This document shows positions 34,157 through 42,659 of a stretch of 64,000 nt of DNA, one piece after another. Numbering within the stretch: position 1 is the stretch's first letter; every line of letters starts with the position of its first letter. The notes under the pieces were generated by a model. The model saw only the letters and a program-made list of their open reading frames with translations, was not told the DNA's origin and ran no database searches. Source of the stretch: JL08 sp039969355 (GTDB taxonomy: Bacteria > Pseudomonadota > Alphaproteobacteria > Rhodobacterales > Rhodobacteraceae); NCBI GenBank assembly GCA_039969355.1, contig JBDVOA010000006.1, positions 124,001 through 188,000 of the forward strand. The letters are read 5' to 3'. The position numbers were made by a program, and so were the translations under genes.

Positions 34157-35281
34157 TTGACTGACACACAACAAGACCATGTCGGGCTGACCGACCCGTT
34201 CGCGTCACGTCGGTATTTCAAAAAGTTCGAGGCCATCACGGGCCATATGACTCGCGTGGCAGGAGTTATGGAGGCCGAAGGATCGCTCAACACAGACGAG
34301 GTCAAGGTCCTGACGCGTTATGGCGCAGCGCTGTCCTACACCTTTCGCGCTTTGGCGATGAAATACCTGCTGACCGGTCGCGATACTGGCCGTTTCTTTG
34401 GCAGCCTTACTTTTGACAGTCATGAAAGCGGTTTCCCTGTCGCGTCCGAATTGTTGACCATGGCAAACGACGCCCAGCAAGCTGCGCAGCATCTTGAGAA
34501 CATGCCTGACGAAGCCGAATTGAAGTCACAGATGATACGCCGCATCGTCGGGGATCTCGAGTTACCAACCAAATTGCAGTTCGCCCTGTCACAAAGGCTC
34601 TATTACGAGGAGTTGCTAAAGGGACATTTGTTCTGGGCCCAGAACGATCCGCAGGCCATCTGGACCGGCAACAGATCCGAACAGCGCCGCACGTTTTTGC
34701 TGCACTGGGCGGTTTATGACAGCCAGATCAACATGCCGACGATATACCTGATGGAGATCGAAGACACCGGCCGTACTGCTCTACCAAAAGACCAGTATCG
34801 CTGGCCGGAGGTTCAGGCGCATCTGATGGCGCAAAGCATGAACGGGCTCAAATTGCTGACCATAGCGCAAGGGTTCGATCAGGACTTTGACGATGTACAC
34901 CCCAAGCGCTTGCGCCGGTTCCATATTGGTCCGATGTATTCGAATGCTTTTACCAGCCAGTCCGGTCCGTTGCGCGAAGTTCTGGCCGAGGCACATTCTC
35001 CCGAAGGCGAGGACTGGGCGTTGGTCTGGACCACGGAAGAACTGGAAAGTGAGCGCGTGGTCGAAGAAAAATCCGGCTGGTTCTCGACGGTCGAACGCGA
35101 GGTTTTTGCGCTTGATCCTTTTGCCGGTCGTGGCGTCGATACCGGGGCCACGCGGACTGAACGCTGCATCATCTTACCCCAGCGTCCCTACCAGGTTCTG
35201 GAAGAAAAAAACCCGCCAGGATTTACATCTGTGCGCAAATTCGTGGTGAGTCCAGGCGGGCGAGTTCTGTCCTATCGATGA
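34157..35281 (+). CDS. Unknown 374-residue protein of the AAA-ATPase operon
   Basis: A soluble protein with a helical first half (residues about 15-170, e.g. TGHMTRVAGVMEAEGSLNTD and RIVGDLELPTKLQFALSQ) and a mixed second half (from about 185, LLHWAVYDSQINMPTIYLME, then GWFSTVEREVFALDP). It has no signal peptide or membrane segment. The start is TTG at 34157, since no ATG fits the frame; a GGGGA lies upstream. Codon use matches the neighbours. I do not recognise a family. By position between the coiled-coil gene and the ATPase gene it is a core component of the putative system. Confidence 0.7.
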   Translation: MTDTQQDHVGLTDPFASRRYFKKFEAITGHMTRVAGVMEAEGSLNTDEVKVLTRYGAALSYTFRALAMKYLLTGRDTGRFFGSLTFDSHESGFPVASELLTMANDAQQAAQHLENMPDEAELKSQMIRRIVGDLELPTKLQFALSQRLYYEELLKGHLFWAQNDPQAIWTGNRSEQRRTFLLHWAVYDSQINMPTIYLMEIEDTGRTALPKDQYRWPEVQAHLMAQSMNGLKLLTIAQGFDQDFDDVHPKRLRRFHIGPMYSNAFTSQSGPLREVLAEAHSPEGEDWALVWTTEELESERVVEEKSGWFSTVEREVFALDPFAGRGVDTGATRTERCIILPQRPYQVLEEKNPPGFTSVRKFVVSPGGRVLSYR

Positions 35282-35320
35282 ATTTTGCATCAAATGACAA
35301 TATATTGAGAAAGTGAAAGA

Positions 35321-37255
35321 ATGAGTTTAAATTCCGACCAAATGGAATTGAGAGAGGATGATATTGTCAAACATTATCCGGCAGTGACCACGCTGCTCGA
35401 GGCGTTTGATCACACGCCGCGCATCGGCAAAGCAGACACAGCGCCCACAAACGAAAGGTCCGCAGGCATTGGCACCCGCCGCCGATTTCGCACAACGACA
35501 CCGGGCCTTGTGACGCGCTCAACCGCGCGCAGCGAAGGCGTGCAATTGTTGGCCCGCATTGAAGGTGCTGACGCAGGCGACGCCCTGATATCTCCCCTGC
35601 AGGCGACGGTGATGAACACCCTGCGCCGCGCCACATCCATTGCTCTGACCGTCGCCGGTAATTTTGCCGAACAGACCGGTCTGGCTGATTTGAAACGGTC
35701 CAATCTGCAAGGATCATTGGCCGCATCAGACAAAACCGAGTTTTCCGAACTACTGGCCGCCGAGGCGTTGATCTCGCTTTATGTCTTTGGCAATGCTACG
35801 GCTTATTTGCTGTCCTCTCATCTGTCCGAGGTCACGGTAGAGGTCGGCGATGTCGAAGAAATCCTGACGGACAATGGACAACTTGCATTGCACGGTGCCC
35901 TTTGGGAACTGGATCAGGATATTGCCGCGCACGCCAGCGATGATGCTCGTCTTGTCGCATCGGTCGCCGCGTATGCAGAGAAACTGATGGAGAAGGTGGC
36001 CTTGCGGGCACAATCTGCGGGTCGGTTGGAGGCATTCAACAACGCCGCTTGGCATGTCGCGGCGGATGATCTGACGATCCGTGGATTTTCCCCGGCGTCC
36101 AAAGCCAAGTCCTCAACGCTGACCATGACGTTCAAAAAACCGAACGAAGTTGTTGGCAACCACATCGCCAAATATCAGGCAATGAAGCTTGCCAAAATGC
36201 TTATGGCCTACGACTTTGACCGGCATCTCAATCCGTTTGCCGAACTCGGCGGATTCATTTTTACTTTCATGGGAGATGGAAAGCCGGGTACAGGCAAAAC
36301 TACCCTGATCCAGATGATGGCTGGGCTGATCAACGACTATTGCGGCATCGCGGACTATCCGTTTCGGTACCAGAACCTCAGCACCGATAATATCGACAGC
36401 TATCAGGGTAAATCCGGCCAGAACGCCAAGGCTTTTATCAATTCAATCATTGACCCCACGGTCATCGGGTTTGGCACGATAGACGATATCGACCAGTTGG
36501 CGGGCAAGCGTGGTGATCGGCAATCCTCGGCCGGGCAGCTGGAAATCACCGCCGTCCTGATGGAAAGCTTTGCCGGGGCCAACACCGTTGTGCGCGGCAA
36601 CTGCACCTTTGGCATGTTCTCGAATTATCCCGAAAACGTCGACGATGCGCTGCGCCAGCGCGCTGGGGCGCGGTTTTTGGTGGATGGCCCGATCACACGC
36701 GACGACTATATCGATATCCTGAATTTGCTGATGGGCAAGAACCACGACATCCCGCTGGGTGATCACGAAGCCTACGCCGCGCAAGAAATCAAAAAGGCGG
36801 TTGCCGCATCGTTTGATAGCCATTCCCGCCCGCATGAAGAGGGGCTTTTGCGAGTCTATGATCAGGTTAGCACGGACATCGGCACGCTCGATACAATCGC
36901 CAAGCTTGGAACCTATCTGAAAGGCATTCAGGAGGCGGACGACCGTTTCACGGGCCGCGCCATCAAGAACATCACGGACGCGGTCAAGGTGCGCGCGATG
37001 GACTTTGAGCTGCCTGACGAATGGATGGAAGAACCCGATCTGTTTCTGTTCCGCGACTATGAAACCAAAAAAGGCATGATCGAAGAGTTGCGCCAGCCGA
37101 TTACGGTCGAGATGGTGATCCAGGAAATCAACCGCTACGCGGATTCAGAATTCCGCTATGCTGACAAATCCGATGAGGTCGCAATCGAAAACATGGTGCG
37201 CGAGTATGGTCGCACTGAAGCGGCGAAAAAGCGGTATTTGGAGGGGAAGGAGTGA
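35321..37255 (+). CDS. AAA-type ATPase of unknown system
   Basis: A 644-residue protein. Residues 1-300 are a helical N-terminal region without a known domain; the AAA domain spans about 300-480. Walker A is G320-KPGT-G325-K326-T327, the Walker B region is the unusual GFGTIDDIDQ (residues 383-392, aspartates 388, 389 and 391), sensor 1 is N435 (FGMFSNYPE), and arginines R445 and R447 in DDALRQRAGARF fit an arginine finger. A C-terminal helical part (500-644) follows. Such ATPases form hexamers that remodel partner proteins. It is the motor of this operon; its 3 prime end overlaps the next gene by 4 bases (GTGA). Confidence 0.85.
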   Translation: MSLNSDQMELREDDIVKHYPAVTTLLEAFDHTPRIGKADTAPTNERSAGIGTRRRFRTTTPGLVTRSTARSEGVQLLARIEGADAGDALISPLQATVMNTLRRATSIALTVAGNFAEQTGLADLKRSNLQGSLAASDKTEFSELLAAEALISLYVFGNATAYLLSSHLSEVTVEVGDVEEILTDNGQLALHGALWELDQDIAAHASDDARLVASVAAYAEKLMEKVALRAQSAGRLEAFNNAAWHVAADDLTIRGFSPASKAKSSTLTMTFKKPNEVVGNHIAKYQAMKLAKMLMAYDFDRHLNPFAELGGFIFTFMGDGKPGTGKTTLIQMMAGLINDYCGIADYPFRYQNLSTDNIDSYQGKSGQNAKAFINSIIDPTVIGFGTIDDIDQLAGKRGDRQSSAGQLEITAVLMESFAGANTVVRGNCTFGMFSNYPENVDDALRQRAGARFLVDGPITRDDYIDILNLLMGKNHDIPLGDHEAYAAQEIKKAVAASFDSHSRPHEEGLLRVYDQVSTDIGTLDTIAKLGTYLKGIQEADDRFTGRAIKNITDAVKVRAMDFELPDEWMEEPDLFLFRDYETKKGMIEELRQPITVEMVIQEINRYADSEFRYADKSDEVAIENMVREYGRTEAAKKRYLEGKE

Positions 37256-37887
37256 GCTTCATTGAAGTTCTCAGTTTGGTCGCTAACGCCGTAATAGCGA
37301 TTTCGGCAGCAGCTGGCGCTAGCGCCGCTTGGCAGGGCCTCAATACGTGGAAAAACCAAGCAAATTTCGAAACAAATCATGACTTAGCTCGAAAGATACT
37401 TGTTCAGTTTTTCCGTCATAGGGACGCCATTTCTACTGTGAGAAACCCCATTATGTGGGCGCATGAAACCCGCGCAGCTATCCAAATGGTGGAAGTTGAT
37501 CAAAGGGATGTGGGAGAGGAAAAGAAAAATTTCTTGGGCATTGCCTATGCATACGATGATCGCTGGCAGCAAATTACAAAAGTGCGAGCTGAATTATATC
37601 CACTACTTCTGGAAGCCGACGCGATTTGGGGAAGCGAACTAGATTCATTAGTTCAACCGTTATTTGTGTTGGAAGGGGAGTTGTCGTCTTACATCCATCG
37701 GCAACTGAGAGTCGACAACCCAGACAATACCAAAGGTCGACGCGAGGCTGCGCAACGGAGTTTAGAAAAGTCTCGGGATGTAATGCACGCAGACTTCGGA
37801 GATGAGGACGAATACAAGATTGATTACGATACGAAACTGAAAGCGGTGGAAGACTTTTTACGTGTAAAACTTGGAAATAGGATTTGA
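37252..37887 (+). CDS. One-helix membrane protein of unknown function, compositionally distinct
   Basis: A 211-residue protein with a single N-terminal membrane helix (residues about 3-25, EVLSLVANAVIAISAAAGA) and a helical cytosolic domain. The GTG start overlaps the ATPase stop by 4 bases, with GGGGAAGGAG upstream. Its base use is visibly richer in A and T than its neighbours, with codons such as TTA, AGA and ATA, which suggests later acquisition. Downstream, the next gene starts 7 bases after its stop, whereas the other junctions in the operon overlap or are tight. I do not recognise the family; the architecture is shared by many small accessory proteins of unknown role. Confidence 0.65.
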   Translation: MSFIEVLSLVANAVIAISAAAGASAAWQGLNTWKNQANFETNHDLARKILVQFFRHRDAISTVRNPIMWAHETRAAIQMVEVDQRDVGEEKKNFLGIAYAYDDRWQQITKVRAELYPLLLEADAIWGSELDSLVQPLFVLEGELSSYIHRQLRVDNPDNTKGRREAAQRSLEKSRDVMHADFGDEDEYKIDYDTKLKAVEDFLRVKLGNRI

Positions 37888-37894
37888 AAAGCCA

Positions 37895-38212
37895 ATGACT
37901 ATCTTCTTCTTCCTCGCCTCTGTGGTTCTCGTCTCGATCATCGCCAGCACTTTGATTGCTCAACTGGTGATTAAGGCGCCGTTCTTTGACAGCATCGGCC
38001 CGTTTTCGGCAGGTCTCTTGGGCGTGGCCGGGTGTTTTGTGGTGGCCTATGCCTTCTTCTATCTGCTCAACCCGGATCCAGTATCAGAGTTCGATGCGCC
38101 CTCTCCACTTTATATGCGCACGCTGACGATCACGGGTTTGTCGGCGTTCATCTGGCTGCCGATCTACACAAGCGTGTTCAACCGGTTACGCCGCAAAAGG
38201 GAAACCGCATGA
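37895..38212 (+). CDS. Small multi-pass membrane protein
   Basis: A 105-residue protein with three hydrophobic segments (residues about 2-25, 33-60 and 75-95), starting MTIFFFLASVVLVSII and ending with a basic RLRRKRETA. A TTG at 37871 would add eight residues but overlap the previous gene; the ATG at 37895 is preferred. Its stop overlaps the next gene by 4 bases (ATGA). Likely an inner-membrane anchor of the system. No family recognised. Confidence 0.7.
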   Translation: MTIFFFLASVVLVSIIASTLIAQLVIKAPFFDSIGPFSAGLLGVAGCFVVAYAFFYLLNPDPVSEFDAPSPLYMRTLTITGLSAFIWLPIYTSVFNRLRRKRETA

Positions 38213-39558
38213 AACGTCTGATCCAAAAGGGCCTGATGTTTGGCAACCTGATCGAGGTGATCTCGCCCGCGCTGGTCGAGCGCTACAACCGAGCGCTGGA
38301 ACATCTGACGGGCAAGACCACGCAGCTAACCGATTTTCATATCGATATTTCGGGGTATTCGCCCGAGATTGGTGATGAACTGGACGATCATCTTTACCTC
38401 AACCATGCGGGGGTGAACCGGCAATTTATCTTGCTGACGACCGAACAGAAAAACGCGCCCATGCTCAATACCAAATTCTCGACCTCGCGCGCTATTCTGC
38501 GTCAGTTCATTGAAGAGAACGAGGCGCAATTGTTCGCGCTGACGGCCAAAGATGCTGTCGCCGGTGAGCTGGTCAACTCGGTCTATGATGTGTCCGCACC
38601 TGTGCGTCTGTTTGATATCCGCAGTGTTGAGGTCGAGGCGGACACCACCAGCGGTACCGTGCGAGACGCAAAAGCGCTGGGCGATATGGTGGACAGGTTT
38701 AACTCAGCCGACGAGGGCTGGTTTGATGATGTGCTGATCGCCGAAATGATTACGCTGGCCAAACGAACCGGGGATGTCACACGCAATCCGGTCAGGCTCA
38801 AGGAAATGAAGTTTGAGCAGGAAAACTTCTGGACGGCACATTTTGGCGGGCTTTATCTGTTTCGCGGCGTTGAGCATCCCGCACTGATCTCGGTCGGTTC
38901 GCGTGATAGGCTGGGTGAATTGCCGATCAAATATGTACTTGATTTGTCTGAGCGGAATCGCATCGCCAAGTTTTTGGAATTCAACGGGTTAGTGGAGCCC
39001 ATTGTCAAAGCACCAGGCATCGATGCGGGCGCGATCCTGCAGCAAAAGATGGATTTTATCGTCGTAGACGTCGCCACCCAAAACGGAATGGACCTGACCG
39101 GCGCGACACGGCACGACATCAGACGTCTGGCCCGCGAAAACGCAAAAGCCTTGCCGGATGAGTTTCGTGGGTTGGCGGCTTTGCTGCGCTGGGCCGAAAA
39201 TGGCGGAAAGTGGCCGCGGATATCGTCAGAGCACCCCGCTTACTTTTATACGCTGCGCGCCGCAGACACGCCTGATCGCGATTTGGTAAACATGCTACTG
39301 GCGGAATTGACGCCCAGGGACAGTCGACAGCTGTTCATTTGCCACAAAGAGTTGTTTTACCGCTTGTATCAGGGATGGAGTGAGGCCAAGAAATCCTATG
39401 TGGTGGATTTTCTGGATCGTGAATATCAAGTGGACAAGGTTGGCGCGCGCCGTGCGTTGTTCGGGCACGACGCGCCGATGGATGAACCGTCAGAACCATC
39501 GCGTGCCACCCGTGATATGATCTCCAGGGTTGGTCCCTGGGGCGCGGCAAGGAGATAG
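38209..39558 (+). CDS. Unknown 449-residue protein of the AAA-ATPase operon
   Basis: A soluble protein starting MKRLIQKGLMFGNLIEVISP, chosen because this ATG overlaps the previous stop as ATGA; longer frames upstream are out-of-frame readings of the membrane protein gene. The N-terminal third has a conserved-looking TDFHIDISGYSPEIGDELDD and FILLTTEQKNAPMLNTKFS; the middle holds VRLFDIRSVEVEA and later FWTAHFGGLYLFRG; the C-terminal part ends with SRATRDMISRVGPWG. No catalytic motif, signal peptide or membrane segment is obvious to me. It probably works with the ATPase. Confidence 0.72.
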   Translation: MKRLIQKGLMFGNLIEVISPALVERYNRALEHLTGKTTQLTDFHIDISGYSPEIGDELDDHLYLNHAGVNRQFILLTTEQKNAPMLNTKFSTSRAILRQFIEENEAQLFALTAKDAVAGELVNSVYDVSAPVRLFDIRSVEVEADTTSGTVRDAKALGDMVDRFNSADEGWFDDVLIAEMITLAKRTGDVTRNPVRLKEMKFEQENFWTAHFGGLYLFRGVEHPALISVGSRDRLGELPIKYVLDLSERNRIAKFLEFNGLVEPIVKAPGIDAGAILQQKMDFIVVDVATQNGMDLTGATRHDIRRLARENAKALPDEFRGLAALLRWAENGGKWPRISSEHPAYFYTLRAADTPDRDLVNMLLAELTPRDSRQLFICHKELFYRLYQGWSEAKKSYVVDFLDREYQVDKVGARRALFGHDAPMDEPSEPSRATRDMISRVGPWGAARR

Positions 39559-39560
39559 AT

Positions 39561-39836
39561 ATGGGGTTTGTCCGGCTTATTGTCTTTGGGCTGATCGGTA
39601 TGACCGCAGCCTATTTTATGATCTCGATCTATTCGCGATCCGTGCGGCGTGAGAAACTGGAAAACCGCTGGGCTGAGAAAAATCCCGACAGCGAAGACAT
39701 GACTGCGCGCGCAATTTATGTGCAAGAGGGTCTGGCTGAGTATGAGGCCGGATTTAGGCCCAAGCTGATCCTGCTCGTTTATATCGTGCCAACCGTCATG
39801 GTTGTCATGATTCACATTCTGACAACTTATTACTGA
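39561..39836 (+). CDS. Small two-helix membrane protein
   Basis: A 91-residue protein with membrane helices at about 3-24 (MGFVRLIVFGLIGMTAAYFM) and 68-90 (LILLVYIVPTVMVVMIHILT), joined by a charged cytosolic or periplasmic loop with RREKLENRWAEKNPDSEDM. It starts 3 bases after the 449-residue protein gene, with a strong AAGGAG. Its stop is 10 bases before the DUF1523 gene. I do not recognise the family. Confidence 0.72.
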   Translation: MGFVRLIVFGLIGMTAAYFMISIYSRSVRREKLENRWAEKNPDSEDMTARAIYVQEGLAEYEAGFRPKLILLVYIVPTVMVVMIHILTTYY

Positions 39837-39845
39837 GGGCTCATA

Positions 39846-40523
39846 ATGCAAAAGATCAAAACATGGTTCTATGTGTTTCTGTTCGTCGTCGTCGGCAGTT
39901 TCCTGCACTATGTGCTACCTCAGCATGACATAGTCAGAGTTACGTCCACCGACGTTATCCGCACAGATTTTACGTCGCTCAATCGGCTTTTCTATGCCCA
40001 GGCTGACAGCGGCACCGCAGAGCTTCAGACGCGGGATCTGCGCCTCATCAACACAGAAAAGAGAAAGACTTTTCTACTGGGCTTCATCCAGCGGGAATCG
40101 ACCAAGGTGATGGTCTATCGAAACGAGGACACCGGATGGATATGGCCGCCATACTTCAAGTTCGATAGTTCGGATTTGCAAGCTCAGGCCGCGGCCAATA
40201 TTTCGACCACAGATTCTCCTCAGTGGGTTGTGATGACTCATTATGGTTGGCGGATTAAGTATCTCTCGATCTATCCCAACGCCATAGGTGTGCGTCCGGT
40301 TGACGGCCCAGACGTCACGGTTATCCCCTGGTTCAACATTTTCTTTTTCATATTTCTGCTGGTTGGTTGGGCCTTTTTGCGCGCCATGTGGCGGCAATTC
40401 CGCCAACGTACGATTGATCCGACCCTAGAGGACATGAGCGAAAGCATTGGCGAGTTGGGAGACAGCGTTTCAGAAAAGCGCGGGCGGATCAGGCGGTGGT
40501 TGGACACGTGGCGCAGTAAATAG
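39846..40523 (+). CDS. DUF1523 family membrane protein
   Basis: A 225-residue protein starting with an N-terminal helix (MQKIKTWFYVFLFVVVGSFL), then LPQHDIVRVTSTDVIRTDF, a periplasmic beta-rich domain containing WIWPPYFKFDSSDLQAQA and HYGWRIKYLSIYPNA, a second membrane helix (about residues 163-183) and a charged cytosolic tail. This is the pattern of DUF1523, a family common in Rhodobacteraceae with no known function. It is the last gene of the AAA-ATPase operon and its large periplasmic part suggests that the system senses or acts on the periplasm. Confidence 0.85.
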   Translation: MQKIKTWFYVFLFVVVGSFLHYVLPQHDIVRVTSTDVIRTDFTSLNRLFYAQADSGTAELQTRDLRLINTEKRKTFLLGFIQRESTKVMVYRNEDTGWIWPPYFKFDSSDLQAQAAANISTTDSPQWVVMTHYGWRIKYLSIYPNAIGVRPVDGPDVTVIPWFNIFFFIFLLVGWAFLRAMWRQFRQRTIDPTLEDMSESIGELGDSVSEKRGRIRRWLDTWRSK

Positions 40524-40546
40524 GTTGCAAAAGGCTTTGTTGGGCG

Positions 40547-40927
40547 TCAATTTTTCGCGAGCATCCGACCAAGCGGTCGTCCTCCCAGAATATGCACGTG
40601 CAGGTGGGGGACTTCCTGAACGCCATGTGAACCTGCATTTGAAATTGCGCGAAATCCGTCGCCTACCCCATTGGGCTGCACGCCGACCAATTTGCACACT
40701 TCGCCGATGGCCCGCGTAAAACCAACGATTTCGGCATCCGATGCTTCAAGCGCAAAGTGATCATAACACACGTAAGGGCCCTTCGGGATGACAAGCACAT
40801 GAACCGGGGCCTGTGGGTAAAGATCGCTAAATGCCAACGCGTGGTCGGTCTCAAGAACTGTTTGGTTCGAAATTTCGCCGCGCAGGATCTTGGCGAAAAT
40901 GTTCTGATCATCATAGATATACGTCAT
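40547..40927 (-). CDS. HIT-family nucleotide hydrolase/transferase (HinT-like)
   Basis: A 126-residue histidine-triad protein, a purine nucleoside phosphoramidase or related nucleotidyl hydrolase. The signature HLHVHIL lies near residue 108 with all three histidines, preceded by the helix ending in GSHGVQEVPHLHV. The N-terminal YDDQNIFAKILRGEI is typical of HinT. Length is standard. It is convergent with the DUF1523 gene and lies 9 bases downstream of the glycosyltransferase gene on the same strand. Confidence 0.94.
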   Translation of the reverse strand: MTYIYDDQNIFAKILRGEISNQTVLETDHALAFSDLYPQAPVHVLVIPKGPYVCYDHFALEASDAEIVGFTRAIGEVCKLVGVQPNGVGDGFRAISNAGSHGVQEVPHLHVHILGGRPLGRMLAKN

Positions 40928-40936
40928 TTAGATGCC

Positions 40937-42514
40937 TTAGTCAGAGAAAAGATGATCGAACGCCGCAGCGTCCTTTGCTTTGTCCTGTGAGATAGCTAAA
41001 AACTCGGCCAGATTTTCGGCATTTTTCTCTAGATCTGCTGTTTCGCGCAGTCGGTAGTGATAATCAAAGTTTGCATCGCTGATGCGGTCACTTTCAAACA
41101 CCATGTCATGGCGGATTGTGGGTAACAGGCGTTCAAACGATTCCGCTGACGTTTGTTCTCCGGCGAGTCCGACTCTCTTGGCGTGGCCGACGAGGTAGTC
41201 GTCAGAGAAATCGCATTCGATTTCCAGTAATTTGGTGACTGACCGATCGCTCCCGAAATCCTGCAACAGCTCAAAGTTATTGGGATCCATGCAAATCAGG
41301 AGCCGGTCGGTTTGATAATAGTCAAACAACATCCGCACCAGAGATCGGCGGTGACGTGTGCGTTTGTCAAGCGAGGATTGGATACCGCCCAGATCGGGTA
41401 AATCGGTGGCTTCCTCATTGAACAGGTATTCGACTGTGGGGACGTTGCTCATTGTACGAATGCGTTCGATCAATCGCTTTGCCACATGCCATTTTTTGCA
41501 AACGACTATCAGTAACTCGCGCTCGCGTCCCAGAGTACTCTCTGTTTCCCAGAACCGGTTTGCAAAACGCCGCCCGATCCGGCCCCGGCCTGTAAGAAAG
41601 TCAAACAGTCTCTGGCCTTCGTTTGAAATCTGAAAGTCCACATCTTTCGCGGCATAAAGCGCGCCAAGCCGACGTTTCAGTTCGTGTGCCTCAGGGCTGA
41701 TCTTTCGCGCAAAAAGGAAATCCTGGCTGAGCAACAGATCGTAATGGTCATTATAAAATGTGACGGGCATACCGTAGTCCGAAAACATCAGACAGGTCAG
41801 CGTACGGGTATCGATTTCAGTCTCAGGCACGAGGTGCCGAACAAGTGTCTGAAAGAATGTTTCATCGGGTATCCAAGTCGACGAAAAAAATCGCATGACG
41901 TCTCGGCGGCGCTTGGTGAACTCTAGTATCCATTCGATCGTTCGCCGTCTCAGGCACCACCATTGACTGCCAATCTGAACCTGAATGTCCGCGGGGATGT
42001 TACGCCTGAGACCAAGCCGTTCCTGCAATTGATAAGAACCATAAAATAACTGCTTGTGTTTGCGCTCATTGAAGAAGTGGTGATAGATCAGCCGCTCTTC
42101 CACCATGCCGGTTTTGATCCAACCGCTTTCAAAAAAGTCAAAACTTTCACAGTAGTCGACATCCCGTCTATCCAGGAATTCGTGAGTGTATTCGGCGGAC
42201 TTGATCGCCATGCAATCACCCGAAAGCATGTAGAAATGAGTTGCGCGGGGAAAGGCCTCGGCGGCGGCTTCGACTGCGTTCAGTGTCGCACGGACCAATG
42301 ACCACTCACCCCAGCCGCACTTGACTCGCCGTTTTGCAAAAACGACGTTTGGATTGTCGGTCAGCGTGTCCTTGATCTTTCGAAAATGGGCTGAATCAGC
42401 ACGGGCATCAAAGTGAATTGCCATGTAATCGCCGACAGCAGTCAGACGTTCCGCCTGATTGATAATCGCGTCGGGGTCTTTGTGACACAGCAAGATGTAG
42501 GCTATTTTGGCCAT
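40937..42514 (-). CDS. Core-2/I-branching type glycosyltransferase (GT14) with a long C-terminal extension
   Basis: A 525-residue protein. Residues 1-280 resemble beta-1,6-N-acetylglucosaminyltransferases of GT14 (AYILLCHKDPDAIINQAERL, key parts LLCHKDP and AIHFDARAD; FYMLSGDCMAI; RRDVDYCESFDFF; GSQWWCLRR; STWIPDETFFQTLV). The C-terminal 240 residues are a separate, soluble domain with repeated charged segments, of the DUF5927/5928 type by my memory. The ATG at 42514 was chosen because the MAKIAYILLCH start is conserved; a longer start at 42571 adds a non-conserved head. It is divergent from a sulfotransferase gene, suggesting joint synthesis of a sulfated surface glycan. Confidence 0.82.
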   Translation of the reverse strand: MAKIAYILLCHKDPDAIINQAERLTAVGDYMAIHFDARADSAHFRKIKDTLTDNPNVVFAKRRVKCGWGEWSLVRATLNAVEAAAEAFPRATHFYMLSGDCMAIKSAEYTHEFLDRRDVDYCESFDFFESGWIKTGMVEERLIYHHFFNERKHKQLFYGSYQLQERLGLRRNIPADIQVQIGSQWWCLRRRTIEWILEFTKRRRDVMRFFSSTWIPDETFFQTLVRHLVPETEIDTRTLTCLMFSDYGMPVTFYNDHYDLLLSQDFLFARKISPEAHELKRRLGALYAAKDVDFQISNEGQRLFDFLTGRGRIGRRFANRFWETESTLGRERELLIVVCKKWHVAKRLIERIRTMSNVPTVEYLFNEEATDLPDLGGIQSSLDKRTRHRRSLVRMLFDYYQTDRLLICMDPNNFELLQDFGSDRSVTKLLEIECDFSDDYLVGHAKRVGLAGEQTSAESFERLLPTIRHDMVFESDRISDANFDYHYRLRETADLEKNAENLAEFLAISQDKAKDAAAFDHLFSD

Positions 42515-42659
42515 TATTGAGGTATCATCCGCCTTTTCCGCCCTGTTGCTTAACTTGATAGTGCTGAACATCGATTGAATAAATAGTATTTATTTGCTTT
42601 TTTGTTTGACAACGAACCTACAGGCGTAGAGCGCGCTGCTGATACAGGAGACGAGCAAT

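Noticed and set aside
38032..38208. Longer N-terminus of the 449-residue protein of the AAA operon
   Set aside because: The extension is an out-of-frame reading of the small membrane protein gene; the coupled ATG at 38209 is better.
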